Source: CAZPBN01 sp964584935 (GTDB lineage: Bacteria; Acidobacteriota; Aminicenantia; Aminicenantales; Aminicenantaceae). Taken from it: a DNA stretch of 64,000 bases. Position numbers and translations under genes: made by a program. Numbering within the stretch: position 1 is the stretch's first letter; the number at the start of each line of letters is the position of its first letter. Below the pieces are notes generated by a model that saw nothing but the letters and a program-made list of their open reading frames with translations, did not search any database and was not told the DNA's origin. The stretch covers positions 71,246 to 135,245 of the forward strand of contig CAZPBN010000006.1 in assembly GCA_964584935.1 (NCBI GenBank), written 5' to 3'. Below are positions 27,044-35,848 of this stretch, in pieces.

Positions 27044-28810
27044 TTAATAAGCGCCCCTCCAACACAACTTTAAATTTATCAATTTAAGGCTATGATATTT
27101 ATTCCAAAAATCCTTTGAAATAGGACTCACTTTAATTATTTTGTCTCTATTTTCAGAATAAATAGACAGAATAAAGCGCTCTGCGGGTTTTCTCGAAAAT
27201 ATTTTAATTTTTTTAGGGGCTTTGGACAGGACTATTCTTTTTTTTAATTTTTCCTTTTCCCGAGAAAAACTGTACCCTTTTTTATTTAAAATACGAATAA
27301 TAAGAATATCATTGGAACTCGTATCAATCTGTTTTATTTGAAACACATCCACATATCTGGATTCTGTTTTAAATATTTTATCCACAGGATTTACGACTTC
27401 CATATAATAACTGCTGGGACGCAATATTTTAAAAATAAAGTTGTTATATGAATAGATGTAAATCCCAGAAATACAAAATATGGCAAAGAAAATAATTAAA
27501 TTGTGCCATATTTTTCTTGGTCTATAATTTGCAATCCCACATCCGGCAAGAGGAACTAAGAATGCAAGCTGAGGCAAATTATATCTCGAGTGACTAATGG
27601 ATAAAAGATAGGGTGCTATTCCAGCAAGGAGAAGCATAAAAATTAAAATTTTATTCTTTAATTGAATTTTCTTAACAACAAATCCTATCACCGTAAACAC
27701 AATCAACAATAAGTGAGAAACGATGAACACCGCCAAAATAAACAACAGCAACCCATTGGAAACAGGAGGATAAACAACATTAGTGATGTGACGAATAGGG
27801 AAAAAGTTAAATGTCCACAGAAGCGAGAATCTATCAAAAGACCTTTTCAAAAATTTTCCGAAGTGAGAAGTGATTTCTCTCATTGCCAGTTCTCTAGCAG
27901 CCTTTTTAATAGGAATATTGTGTTCTTTGGCGTATTCTCTTAAAGAACTGCCTATTTGGGGATGAGGTTTAACATATTCATAGGAGAATCCATCCCGTAC
28001 CCACTTGTTATTTCCAAGATATAAGCCCCTGGTAGATCGAGAAGCAAACAAAACAAATTTATTTTGTTTGGAAATCAACACATACTCCCAGGGTAGCACT
28101 ACAACAGAAAAAGAAATTATAATTATTAAAAAAATAATGATTCTTTCCTTCATTTTTTTGAAACTGAAAACAATCCATAAGGGGATAACAATCAGAAAAA
28201 CTATACCGGAAGCCCGGCTTAAGACTAACAAACCTAAAATGACTCCAATAGAGAATGAATACAAAACTTTTCTTTTATAGATATCTGTCTCCGTTATCAA
28301 GAGAGTGAGGTAAATTCCTAATAAAAGCAAAAAAATAAACGTTGTCTCTGCCCATAAATAGTGAGAAAAGGCAATGAATCCCGGATAAAAAATATAGACA
28401 AAAGAAGCAATAAGAGCTGTTTTCTTAGTGGCTATCTTATCAGTCACCAGAAAAATAAGAATTGTCGATAGCGCAGAAATCACAACAACCGTAATCCGGG
28501 CAGCCACTATACTTTTCCCCATAAATAAGAAGCCCACTGCCAGAATAATGGGATGAAAGGGAGGCCAGGCACCCGCACTATAGGCCCGCCTTAAATCCTT
28601 TGGTTTTGGAGAATCCAGATTGATCAAGTCCTTTATAATCGAATGAAAACTATTGGCCCTGAAATAATATGATCTTTCATCAAACTTAATCCATGTACCT
28701 CCTGCATTTATAGGAATTAATACCAAAATACGAATCAGGAGAGAAAAGAGAAATATAACAAGTATTAACCTCTTCCTGGAACTCACTACATATTTACAGA
28801 TATCTCTCAT
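27044..28810 (-). CDS. Integral membrane glycosyltransferase, GT39/ArnT-like
   Basis: 588 residues with about 10-12 hydrophobic segments. After the first helix comes the acidic motif FDERSYYFRA (residues about 43-52), the position of the catalytic Asp-Glu in C-type polyprenyl-phosphate sugar transferases, then GAWPPFHPIILA. A soluble domain forms the last 130 residues. Such enzymes move a sugar from a polyprenyl-phosphate donor to protein or lipid outside the inner membrane. A donor-making candidate is the DPM1-like protein at 8702-9838. It lies 107 bp upstream of uvrA on the same strand. Confidence 0.75.
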   Translation of the reverse strand: MRDICKYVVSSRKRLILVIFLFSLLIRILVLIPINAGGTWIKFDERSYYFRANSFHSIIKDLINLDSPKPKDLRRAYSAGAWPPFHPIILAVGFLFMGKSIVAARITVVVISALSTILIFLVTDKIATKKTALIASFVYIFYPGFIAFSHYLWAETTFIFLLLLGIYLTLLITETDIYKRKVLYSFSIGVILGLLVLSRASGIVFLIVIPLWIVFSFKKMKERIIIFLIIIISFSVVVLPWEYVLISKQNKFVLFASRSTRGLYLGNNKWVRDGFSYEYVKPHPQIGSSLREYAKEHNIPIKKAARELAMREITSHFGKFLKRSFDRFSLLWTFNFFPIRHITNVVYPPVSNGLLLFILAVFIVSHLLLIVFTVIGFVVKKIQLKNKILIFMLLLAGIAPYLLSISHSRYNLPQLAFLVPLAGCGIANYRPRKIWHNLIIFFAIFCISGIYIYSYNNFIFKILRPSSYYMEVVNPVDKIFKTESRYVDVFQIKQIDTSSNDILIIRILNKKGYSFSREKEKLKKRIVLSKAPKKIKIFSRKPAERFILSIYSENRDKIIKVSPISKDFWNKYHSLKLINLKLCWRGAY

Positions 28811-28986
28811 CTCAAGTTATTATTTTCTTATCTTTTCCTCTAAAAATATTTTTATAGCTGACATTATAGTATCTCATTTTCAATTTATCAACTTCTATAA
28901 AACAATCTCTTTAGAAAGAAAAAATCAGATCAAAAGAACAAGGTGATCAAAGTTCTGATGTCTGACTATAGGAGAAATTTCTATAT

Positions 28987-29478
28987 GATAACAATCCAGG
29001 AGTTCCCCCAAAAATTGCCCTAGGATCTGTATAATTTATTACAAATAAATAAGTTAATTAAATTTTAAAGTGGAAAACCAATTTTTGGGGGCACCTTTTC
29101 AAGCCCCCTTCCCCCAAAGGAAGCTTCCCCCCTCATTTTTAAATTTTTCTTTAAATCATAAGGCATTGATTATAAGAAAATTTATTCTCTGAAAGAATAA
29201 GGGGTGGCGCGGCGAAGGGGCTCCCCACAACACAGCTCCTTGGAGGGGGGACAGCTTCGCTTTTCCCCTTCCAACGGTCGCTTCGCTCCCTGCCTCCCCT
29301 TCTCGAGCTTCGCTCTGCGACCAAGGGGACAAATCCCCTTGGATCCCCATGGATTTGTGTCAATACAAATCCGGAAGCGAGAATGGGGAAGAGCCGTGAC
29401 AGGACCCCTCAATGTTTGTTGCTTCTGATGTTTATAATATAAATTTAAAAATTGGGGGAACTTCACGATAACAATCCA
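28987..29478. mobile_element. MITE-like non-coding element with direct repeats, terminal inverted repeats and G+C-rich hairpins
   Basis: The element is bounded by a perfect 12-bp direct repeat, GATAACAATCCA, at 28987-28998 and 29467-29478, like a target duplication. Just inside are terminal inverted repeats: AGTTCCCCCAA at 29001-29011 against TTGGGGGAACT at 29452-29462. The interior, especially 29095-29430, is strikingly G+C-rich against its surroundings. It contains perfect hairpins (29321-29342, 9-bp stem; 29351-29372, 8-bp stem; 29087-29108, 6-bp stem), a 13-bp inverted repeat (29005-29017 with 29079-29091) and three GCTTCGCT copies about 26 bp apart. Open frames in it overlap each other on both strands and look non-coding. 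No transposase is present. Confidence 0.65.
29321..29342. repeat. Perfect 9-bp hairpin inside the MITE-like element
   Basis: CCAAGGGGA (29321-29329), loop CAAA, TCCCCTTGG (29334-29342). A second perfect hairpin follows immediately: GGATTTGT (29351-29358), six-base loop, ACAAATCC (29365-29372). Confidence 0.75.
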
Positions 29479-29479
29479 A

Positions 29480-29509
29480 TTGACCCTTGATTCATAAAAA
29501 TAGTATGAT
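29480..29509 (+). promoter_or_regulatory. Probable promoter of the helicase gene, abutting the repeat element
   Basis: TTGACC (29480-29485), 18-bp spacer, TATGAT (29504-29509). The -35 box begins one base after the right direct repeat of the element. Confidence 0.4.
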
Positions 29510-29543
29510 ACAAATAAATTATATAAAAATAGTCATAATAAAA

Positions 29544-31892
29544 ATGTCCAAAGAAGAAAATCTATTAAAATCCCTGGAAACAATTAAAAACATCGGGCTC
29601 AAAACCAATTCAATAACGGCTATCAAACATATGTCATCCCGGGCAGCTAACTTCAAAGAATATCCTTCTGATGTGCATTCTTCCCTAATAAGAGCCCTGA
29701 ACAAAAAAGGATTCCATAAACTCTATTCCCACCAATATAATGCCTGGAAAAGACTTAAGGAAGGCAAAAATATAGTGGTTGTGACTCCCACGGCTTCCGG
29801 TAAAACATTGTGTTACAATCTTCCTGTTTTAGATTCAATACTAAAAAACAGCTCTAATCGAGCCATCTATCTTTTCCCCACAAAAGCTCTTTCCCAGGAT
29901 CAAAGGTCTGAACTGGATGACATAATAAATCTTTTGTCCCAGGAAATTCGCATCTTTACCTACGACGGAGATACCCCTCAAAATGCAAGAAAAGCCATCA
30001 GATCGCGGGGTCATATCATCCTCACCAATCCTGATATGCTTCACGCTGGCATTATGCCCCATCACACAAAATGGATAAAACTATTTGAAAATCTTCAATA
30101 CATTGTCATCGACGAATTGCACAATTACCGGGGTATATTTGGAAGCCACTTGGCAAATGTTTTAAGAAGATTAAAAAGAATTGCTTTTTTTTATGGATCA
30201 AAACCTCAGTTTATCCTATGCACAGCAACCATAGCCAATCCCTCTGACATCGCAGAAAAAATGATAGAAGAACCTGTTTCACTCATAAAGGACAACGGTG
30301 CTCCTGCTGGAGAAAAGTATTTTGTTTTCTACAATCCTCCGGTGGTTAATGAACACCTGGGTATACGGCGGTCCTATGTGAATGAATCACGAAGAATCTC
30401 CTCAAATTTCCTTAAAAACAACCTTCAAACCATTATTTTTGCCAGAAGCCGCCTTATCACCGAAGTCCTCCTGACTTACCTCAAACAAGACATTGAACAA
30501 ACCGTGAAAGACAAAGGACTCGTTCGGGGATACAGAGGAGGTTATCTTCCTCTAAAAAGAAGAGAAATAGAGAAAGATTTGAGATCAGGGAAAATAAGGG
30601 GAGTCATCTCCACCAATGCCCTGGAACTCGGAATCGATATAGGAGGCCTTGACGTCGCCGTTCTTTCCGGATATCCTGGAACAATTTCCAGCACCTGGCA
30701 AAGAGCAGGACGTGCCGGCAGGAAGTCAGGCAAATCGGCAGCCGTTCTTGTGGCATCCAGCTCGCCTGTTGACCAGTTTATTATCAATCATCCTGATTAC
30801 TTTTTTACAAAAAATCCTGAAAAAGCTCTTATCAATCCCGATAACCTTTCAATACTGGTCAGCCACGTGGAATGTGCGGCTTTCGAACTTCCCTTTGTCG
30901 ATGGAGAAAAATTCGGTGAAAGAGAAATTGGAGAAATACTCAAATTTCTTGAAGAAGAAGGGCTTGTTTATCATTCCAAAGACAAATGGTTCTGGACCTC
31001 AGATGCCTACCCTGCAGATGGAGTCAGCTTAAGAAGTATAAGCTCAGATAATTTTGTTGTTGTGGATACAACCAAACAACCCAAAGCAATCGCAGAAGTC
31101 GATTTCTCATCTGCCCTTATGACCCTGCATCCTAAGGCTATTTATATGTGTGAAGGAGTTCAATACTACGTTGAAAATTTGGACTACAAACAAAGAAAAG
31201 CGTATGTCAAAAAAACCGACGTGGACTATTATACAGACGCCATTGACTATACAAAGATCAAAATAATTGATATTTTCGAGGAAAAAAAATCAGAAAACCA
31301 CACCATATCCCAAGGAGAGGTCCATGTAGCCACCCAGGTGGTGGGTTTTAAAAAAATTAAATTCTATACCATGGAAAATGTCGGTGCCGGAGATCTAAGC
31401 CTTCCCCAGAATGAAATGCATACCACTGCTTATTGGTTAACTATCCCTGCTTCCATTTTTCAACAGTTAAAATTCACTTCAGAACAAAAAATAAACGGGC
31501 TTTACGGATTAGCCTATCTCCTGCACCATGTGTCACCCCTATTTATGATGTGTGATCTCCATGATGTGGGCGTTTCTATCGGGGATAACTCTACGGGAAA
31601 ATCACTTCCTCCTCGTGATATAAGAAAGAAAATATACCCAGAAGAATCTGGTTTCATATCCAAAATGGACTTCGAACCAAATATTTTCATCTATGATAAC
31701 TTTCCGGGAGGAATCGGATTGAGCCCTTCTCTTTTTGATCTGGAAGACAAACTTTTGATACACAGCAAAAAAACAATTGAAGCCTGCCCTTGCGAGGAAG
31801 GGTGCCCTTCTTGTGTAGGCCCGGTTAAAGAAAGCGGGGAACAGGCAAAACAAGTTGCCCTTCAGATAATAAACAATATCCTCGGTCTCTAA
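29544..31892 (+). CDS. DEAD/DEAH-box helicase with DUF1998 zinc-binding C-terminus (MrfA/YprA-like)
   Basis: 782 residues from the ATG at 29544 (MSKEENLL); a TTG at 29487 in the same frame would add 19 unlikely residues. Superfamily 2 motifs: Walker A TPTASGKT near 84, DELH near 190, TAT motif LCTATIANP, and motif VI QRAGRAGR near 386. The C-terminal MZB/DUF1998 domain ends with the cysteine cluster CPCEEGCPSC near 748-757. Bacillus MrfA, of the same architecture, is a 3'-5' DNA helicase for repair of mitomycin C damage. No MrfB exonuclease gene is nearby. The start has no ribosome-binding site. Confidence 0.9.
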   Translation: MSKEENLLKSLETIKNIGLKTNSITAIKHMSSRAANFKEYPSDVHSSLIRALNKKGFHKLYSHQYNAWKRLKEGKNIVVVTPTASGKTLCYNLPVLDSILKNSSNRAIYLFPTKALSQDQRSELDDIINLLSQEIRIFTYDGDTPQNARKAIRSRGHIILTNPDMLHAGIMPHHTKWIKLFENLQYIVIDELHNYRGIFGSHLANVLRRLKRIAFFYGSKPQFILCTATIANPSDIAEKMIEEPVSLIKDNGAPAGEKYFVFYNPPVVNEHLGIRRSYVNESRRISSNFLKNNLQTIIFARSRLITEVLLTYLKQDIEQTVKDKGLVRGYRGGYLPLKRREIEKDLRSGKIRGVISTNALELGIDIGGLDVAVLSGYPGTISSTWQRAGRAGRKSGKSAAVLVASSSPVDQFIINHPDYFFTKNPEKALINPDNLSILVSHVECAAFELPFVDGEKFGEREIGEILKFLEEEGLVYHSKDKWFWTSDAYPADGVSLRSISSDNFVVVDTTKQPKAIAEVDFSSALMTLHPKAIYMCEGVQYYVENLDYKQRKAYVKKTDVDYYTDAIDYTKIKIIDIFEEKKSENHTISQGEVHVATQVVGFKKIKFYTMENVGAGDLSLPQNEMHTTAYWLTIPASIFQQLKFTSEQKINGLYGLAYLLHHVSPLFMMCDLHDVGVSIGDNSTGKSLPPRDIRKKIYPEESGFISKMDFEPNIFIYDNFPGGIGLSPSLFDLEDKLLIHSKKTIEACPCEEGCPSCVGPVKESGEQAKQVALQIINNILGL

Positions 31893-31944
31893 ACTTTAAA
31901 ACTCCCTAAAAAAATGGTGAATTTTTACTCAAACTTCATTCCAA

Positions 31945-31973
31945 TTGACAATGAAGGCGGCATATGCTAATTT
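31945..31973 (+). promoter_or_regulatory. Sigma-70-type promoter of the tol-pal operon
   Basis: TTGACA (31945-31950), 17-bp spacer, TAATTT (31968-31973), 15 bases before the tolQ ATG. The predicted leader is only about eight bases and lacks a ribosome-binding site. Confidence 0.55.
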
Positions 31974-31988
31974 TTTGATTCAGAAAAA

Positions 31989-32651
31989 ATGAATTTTTTT
32001 AAACTTATTTTAGAAGCAAGTCCGGTCGTCCAATTTGTATTGCTCGTCCTCATATTCTTTTCTGTCTTCTCATGGGCAATAATTCTATTCAAGAGAAAAA
32101 CATTGAAATCTGCACAAATCCAATCAAAAAGTTTTTTGAAAACTTTCAGAAGAAGTAAGAATTTATATGAAATAAGCCAATCAGCTAAAAATTATAAAGC
32201 GAGCCCCATGGCTTTTATTTTCCTTGCAGGATACAAGGAACTTTCCTATATAAGCAAATCAAATCCAGAAAACGGACTCACATCCTCAAAGCTTGAAAAC
32301 ATCAATCGGTCTTTAACCAAAGCATCAAACCAAGAAATTTCCAGGCTTGAAAAGATGATGAGTTTTCTGGCGACCACAGGAAGCATCACTCCTTTTATTG
32401 GACTTTTCGGAACTGTTTGGGGAATTATGGACGCCTTTAATAAAATCGGAATAGCAAGGACAGCATCTTTGGATTCTGTCGCTCCTGGAATTGCAGAAGC
32501 ACTTATTGCTACGGCAGCTGGCCTTTTTGCTGCGATCCCCGCCGTTATTGCCTATAATTATTTCTTAAGCCGCATTAAAGAAATTATAACAGAGATTGAG
32601 GACTTTTCCCTGGAATTTTTAAATATCTCGGAACGATTATATGGCTCTTAA
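31989..32651 (+). CDS. tolQ: Tol-Pal system proton channel subunit TolQ
   Basis: 220 residues, MotA/TolQ/ExbB family. Three membrane helices: about residues 15-33, 128-150 and 168-190. The family signature GTVWGIMDAF and IAEALIATAAGLFAAIPAVIAYN (conserved Thr and Pro lining the channel) are present. With TolR it uses the proton gradient to drive TolA during outer-membrane constriction. The tolB-pal context identifies it as TolQ and not ExbB. Its end overlaps tolR by 11 bases. Confidence 0.9.
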   Translation: MNFFKLILEASPVVQFVLLVLIFFSVFSWAIILFKRKTLKSAQIQSKSFLKTFRRSKNLYEISQSAKNYKASPMAFIFLAGYKELSYISKSNPENGLTSSKLENINRSLTKASNQEISRLEKMMSFLATTGSITPFIGLFGTVWGIMDAFNKIGIARTASLDSVAPGIAEALIATAAGLFAAIPAVIAYNYFLSRIKEIITEIEDFSLEFLNISERLYGS

Positions 32652-33084
32652 AACTTCCCAACCTCCCCGAAGAAAACTAGGAACTTCTCTATCAGAAATC
32701 AATGTAACCCCTTTCGTCGATGTCATGCTTGTTCTCTTGATAATTTTTATGGTGACAACTCCTATGATGCAATCAGGAATTGGTGTCGATCTACCCAAAG
32801 CAGAAACAGAATCAATCCCTGCCGAAGAGGGATTAACTCTCACTGTTACAAAAGATAAATATATCCATATAGAGGATAGAGTGGTTAATATATTTCTACT
32901 TGAAAACAAGTTGAAAGAATATTTTTATGGAAAAAAAAGCAAAATTGTATATATTAGAGGTGATGAAAGTTTACCTTACGGTTATATCATGAATATTTTA
33001 GACATTGTAAAAAAATCAGGAGTGCAAACCGTTGGCCTTGTAACCAATCCTCTAGAAGAAGATAAAGAAGAAGGAAACCCATAA
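32641..33084 (+). CDS. tolR: Tol-Pal system protein TolR (ExbD family)
   Basis: 147 residues. The N-terminal SEINVTPFVDVMLVLLIIFMV carries the single membrane helix with the proton-carrying Asp. The periplasmic domain (about 45-147) ends with YGYIMNILDIVKKSGVQTVGLVT, the usual ExbD/TolR closing helix and strand. It overlaps tolQ upstream and shares its stop with the tolA start (TAATG). Confidence 0.92.
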   Translation: MALKTSQPPRRKLGTSLSEINVTPFVDVMLVLLIIFMVTTPMMQSGIGVDLPKAETESIPAEEGLTLTVTKDKYIHIEDRVVNIFLLENKLKEYFYGKKSKIVYIRGDESLPYGYIMNILDIVKKSGVQTVGLVTNPLEEDKEEGNP

Positions 33085-33872
33085 TGAATATTGCGGAAAA
33101 AGATTATTCAGGTTTCAAAAAAGCAGTTTTTTTTTCCTTGATGGCTCATATTATACTTTTTCTTCTAGCCGTAATGAGTCCTAAACTATCAAATCCTTCC
33201 AAAAAAGGAATGACTCACTACGTTAATCTGGTTTCTTTTCCCGGAGGAGGCTCCGGAGGAAGTGGCGGTTCGGGAGGAAGTAACAGTACTTCAAAGATTG
33301 CTGAAACTCCTGTACCAAAAAACGAAACCTTAAAAGACTTAACAACCCCTCAAAACATACAGAAACAGGATACTTCTTCAATGAGGCATCCAGTTGAACA
33401 ACCCAAAAAAGAAGATGAGTCAAAAAAAAATAATAAAAAATCGGTTATTTCCAAATCCCGGCAAAAAAATTCGAACGTATCTGGTTCAGGCACAGGGTCA
33501 GGAGTAAAAATTGGCATTGGTGACGGAACAGGAGAAGGGGCTGGATTCGGATCAGAATATTCCTCGCAAATTGGAATCGGAAATTTTCCTTTCACCTATT
33601 ATGTGAATGAAATTCATGATCGTGTTTCGGGAAGCTGGCTCACATCCAGAGTGGATCCAGGAATATCTGGAGTTTATCATACCCACGTCCATTTTAAGAT
33701 ATTAAGAAACGGCCAAATATCCAATGTCGAACTCAAAAGCCCCAGTGGAATAAAAGCTCTCGATTTATCTGCTATCCGCGCTGTTCATAACGCATCTCCT
33801 TTTCCTCCTCTACCAAGAGCTTATGAAGGAGAGTATTTGGGAATTCTTTTAATATTTGAACACTCAAGATGA
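33084..33872 (+). CDS. tolA: TolA/TonB-like energy transducer
   Basis: 262 residues. Short cytoplasmic start, membrane helix at about residues 14-32, then a glycine-serine-rich linker (about 50-66) and a long Lys/Glu/Ser-rich spacer spanning the periplasm. The C-terminal 95 residues are a TonB/TolA-type domain (HVHFKILRNGQISNVELKSPSG, DLSAIRAVHNASPFPPLP). By position between tolR and tolB it is TolA; its C-domain resembles the TonB family, so sequence alone would allow either name. Overlaps: one base with tolR, four with tolB. Confidence 0.82.
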   Translation: MNIAEKDYSGFKKAVFFSLMAHIILFLLAVMSPKLSNPSKKGMTHYVNLVSFPGGGSGGSGGSGGSNSTSKIAETPVPKNETLKDLTTPQNIQKQDTSSMRHPVEQPKKEDESKKNNKKSVISKSRQKNSNVSGSGTGSGVKIGIGDGTGEGAGFGSEYSSQIGIGNFPFTYYVNEIHDRVSGSWLTSRVDPGISGVYHTHVHFKILRNGQISNVELKSPSGIKALDLSAIRAVHNASPFPPLPRAYEGEYLGILLIFEHSR

Positions 33873-35170
33873 ATACAAAAAAAATCATATCAACCATTTC
33901 AATCATTATTTTTCTTTTTATAGGAACCACAATCCTTCTTCCTCAAGAAGAAATTGTGATTCCCATAAAAGAAGGCATTCCGGCTATTCCTATAGCTGTT
34001 CCAAAATTCATAGTGCATACCTCTTCGTCAGAAGCAAAAACTATAGCTAACGAACTCCATGATGTTATCTTAAGCGATTTAAAATTCAGCCGGGTTTTTC
34101 AACCTCTTCCCAATGCATACTACAAATGGATCAAAGCCCTGGATCCCGAAAATATAGTCTTTAAAGACTGGAAATCCATTCAATCTCATCTCCTGTTGGT
34201 TGGAGAAATAACTAATCAAAATCAAGAAAATATTTTATTTGAAGGGAAAATATATGATGTGAGTTCCGAACGTTTCATATTTGGAAAACGATATCAATCC
34301 AATAAATCGCTCCTCCGGCTTATGGGACACAAAATGGCAGACGAATTAATGAACATTTATGGAGAAAAGCCTGTTTTCACTTCAAAAATTGTTTTTGTAT
34401 CCGACAGGGATGGAAACGACGAACTATATATGATGGACTATGATGGTCATAATCAAACCCGCATTACCTTCAATAAAGTTAAAGATTATATGCCTGCCTG
34501 GTCTCGAGACGGGAAAAAAGTAGCTTATCTTTCTTACCGGAAAAACAATGCAAAACTCTATATCCTGGATATTTATGAAGGGGAAATAATAGAGATTCAA
34601 AGCGAAGGGACAAATTTTGCTCCTTCTTTTTCACCTGATGGAAAAAAACTTGCTTTTTGTTCGACAAAAGTCGAAGGGAATTCAGAAATTTATATTGCCT
34701 CTGGTAACAATTTTAATAAAATAAAAAGATTAACCTTCAATAATGCCGTGGATACAGCTCCTTGCTGGTCTTCAACCGGTAGACAAATTGCTTTCACCTC
34801 TGATCGTTCCGGAACTCCCCAGATTTATATTATGGATGCTGAAGGATCCAATACAAGAAGAATCAGTTTCGGTGGAAACTACCACGATGCTCCTGCTTGG
34901 TCTCCAGATGGAAACAGAATCGCTTATGTCTCCCGCGTCAACCGGATAGTTGACATTTATGTCCTTAACCTCAAAACAAATAAAATAGTCAAATTAACAG
35001 AAAGCAAAGCCCGTAATGAAACCCCTGCCTGGTCTCCTGACGGCCGCCACCTCATTTTTTCCTCTACCCTTTCAGGCACAATTCAACTTTATTCCATTGA
35101 TTATGATGGAATCAATCTAAAACGGTTAACTTCCCAAGGCAATAACAAGCTTCCCGATTGGTCCCGGTAG
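33869..35170 (+). CDS. tolB: Tol-Pal system beta-propeller protein TolB
   Basis: 433 residues. Signal peptide at about 1-24, N-terminal alpha/beta domain to about 165, then a six-bladed propeller built of PD40-type repeats: SDRDGNDELYMMDYDG, PAWSRDGKKVAYLS, PSFSPDGKKLAFCS, PAWSPDGRHLIFSS. Periplasmic partner of Pal and TolA. It overlaps tolA by four bases (ATGA) and ends 105 bp before pal. Confidence 0.93.
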   Translation: MNTKKIISTISIIIFLFIGTTILLPQEEIVIPIKEGIPAIPIAVPKFIVHTSSSEAKTIANELHDVILSDLKFSRVFQPLPNAYYKWIKALDPENIVFKDWKSIQSHLLLVGEITNQNQENILFEGKIYDVSSERFIFGKRYQSNKSLLRLMGHKMADELMNIYGEKPVFTSKIVFVSDRDGNDELYMMDYDGHNQTRITFNKVKDYMPAWSRDGKKVAYLSYRKNNAKLYILDIYEGEIIEIQSEGTNFAPSFSPDGKKLAFCSTKVEGNSEIYIASGNNFNKIKRLTFNNAVDTAPCWSSTGRQIAFTSDRSGTPQIYIMDAEGSNTRRISFGGNYHDAPAWSPDGNRIAYVSRVNRIVDIYVLNLKTNKIVKLTESKARNETPAWSPDGRHLIFSSTLSGTIQLYSIDYDGINLKRLTSQGNNKLPDWSR

Positions 35171-35191
35171 AATTTTTTAACTCCTCAGATA

Positions 35192-35220
35192 TTGACATCC
35201 AAACAGTTTAGATGTATAAA
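35192..35220 (+). promoter_or_regulatory. Internal promoter before pal
   Basis: TTGACA (35192-35197), 17-bp spacer, TATAAA (35215-35220). It lies in the tolB-pal gap and would let pal-cpoB-ssb be expressed apart from tolQRAB. Confidence 0.6.
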
Positions 35221-35275
35221 ATTTCTGACAAATGTATAGTCAAATAAAAAAAATTAATAATCTCTGGGAGGAAAG

Positions 35276-35833
35276 ATGAAAAAAGTTTTAATTTTTATTT
35301 TAGCAAGTTTGCTTTTATTCGCATTTATGAATTCCTGTCGAAAAAAAGTTGAAGAAGTTCCCCCGGCACCCCCAACTCCTCAAGAAAAAGAACAGCCAAA
35401 AGTGGAAAAAGTTGAAGAAGTTCCCGAAGTCAAAGAACCAGAAATGACTGAAGAAGAGATATTTATATCAAAATCACTGGAAGAAATTAATGAAGAGATG
35501 CCGTTAAAAATGATCCATTTTGATTTTGATAAATATTTCATCCGCGAAGATGCCAAACCTATGCTGGAAGAAAATGCTGTGTGGTTAAAAAACCATCCAA
35601 CTGTAAAAATTGTTATCGAAGGACATTGTGATGAAAGAGGAACTGAAGAATACAACCTTGCTCTAGGGGAAAAAAGAGCCCAAAGCACTTATGATTATCT
35701 TGTTTCACTTGGGATTTCACGCGATCGAATGAGAACCATATCTTATGGGAAAAGTCAGCCTATAGATTTAGGACACAATGAAATTGCCTGGCAGAAAAAC
35801 AGACGGGCTCAATTCACCATATATGAAAAATAA
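35276..35833 (+). CDS. pal: Peptidoglycan-associated lipoprotein Pal
   Basis: 185 residues. Lipoprotein signal with Cys at 21 (AFMNSC). A Pro/Glu-rich tether covers about 24-65. The OmpA-like domain follows, with IHFDFDKYFIREDAKP, the peptidoglycan-binding IEGHCDERGTEEYN and GEKRAQSTYDYLVSLG. It anchors the outer membrane to the cell wall and is relocated by Tol during division. GGGAGGA precedes the ATG, one of the best ribosome-binding sites in the operon. Confidence 0.95.
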   Translation: MKKVLIFILASLLLFAFMNSCRKKVEEVPPAPPTPQEKEQPKVEKVEEVPEVKEPEMTEEEIFISKSLEEINEEMPLKMIHFDFDKYFIREDAKPMLEENAVWLKNHPTVKIVIEGHCDERGTEEYNLALGEKRAQSTYDYLVSLGISRDRMRTISYGKSQPIDLGHNEIAWQKNRRAQFTIYEK

Positions 35834-35848
35834 TAAATATAACCAAAA

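Larger units (their letters stand above)
28811..29543. other. Intergenic region holding the MITE-like element and helicase promoter
   Basis: The left 175 bp (28811-28986) show nothing beyond AT-rich sequence and the probable promoter of the GT39-like gene. The middle is the repeat element at 28987-29478. The right end carries the helicase promoter and leader. Confidence 0.6.

Noticed and set aside
29151..29466. Three overlapping minus-strand open frames (60-94 codons) and one plus-strand frame of 74 codons inside the G+C-rich element
   Set aside because: They overlap in several frames, are explained by low stop-codon frequency in G+C-rich repeat DNA, and their translations are low-complexity.
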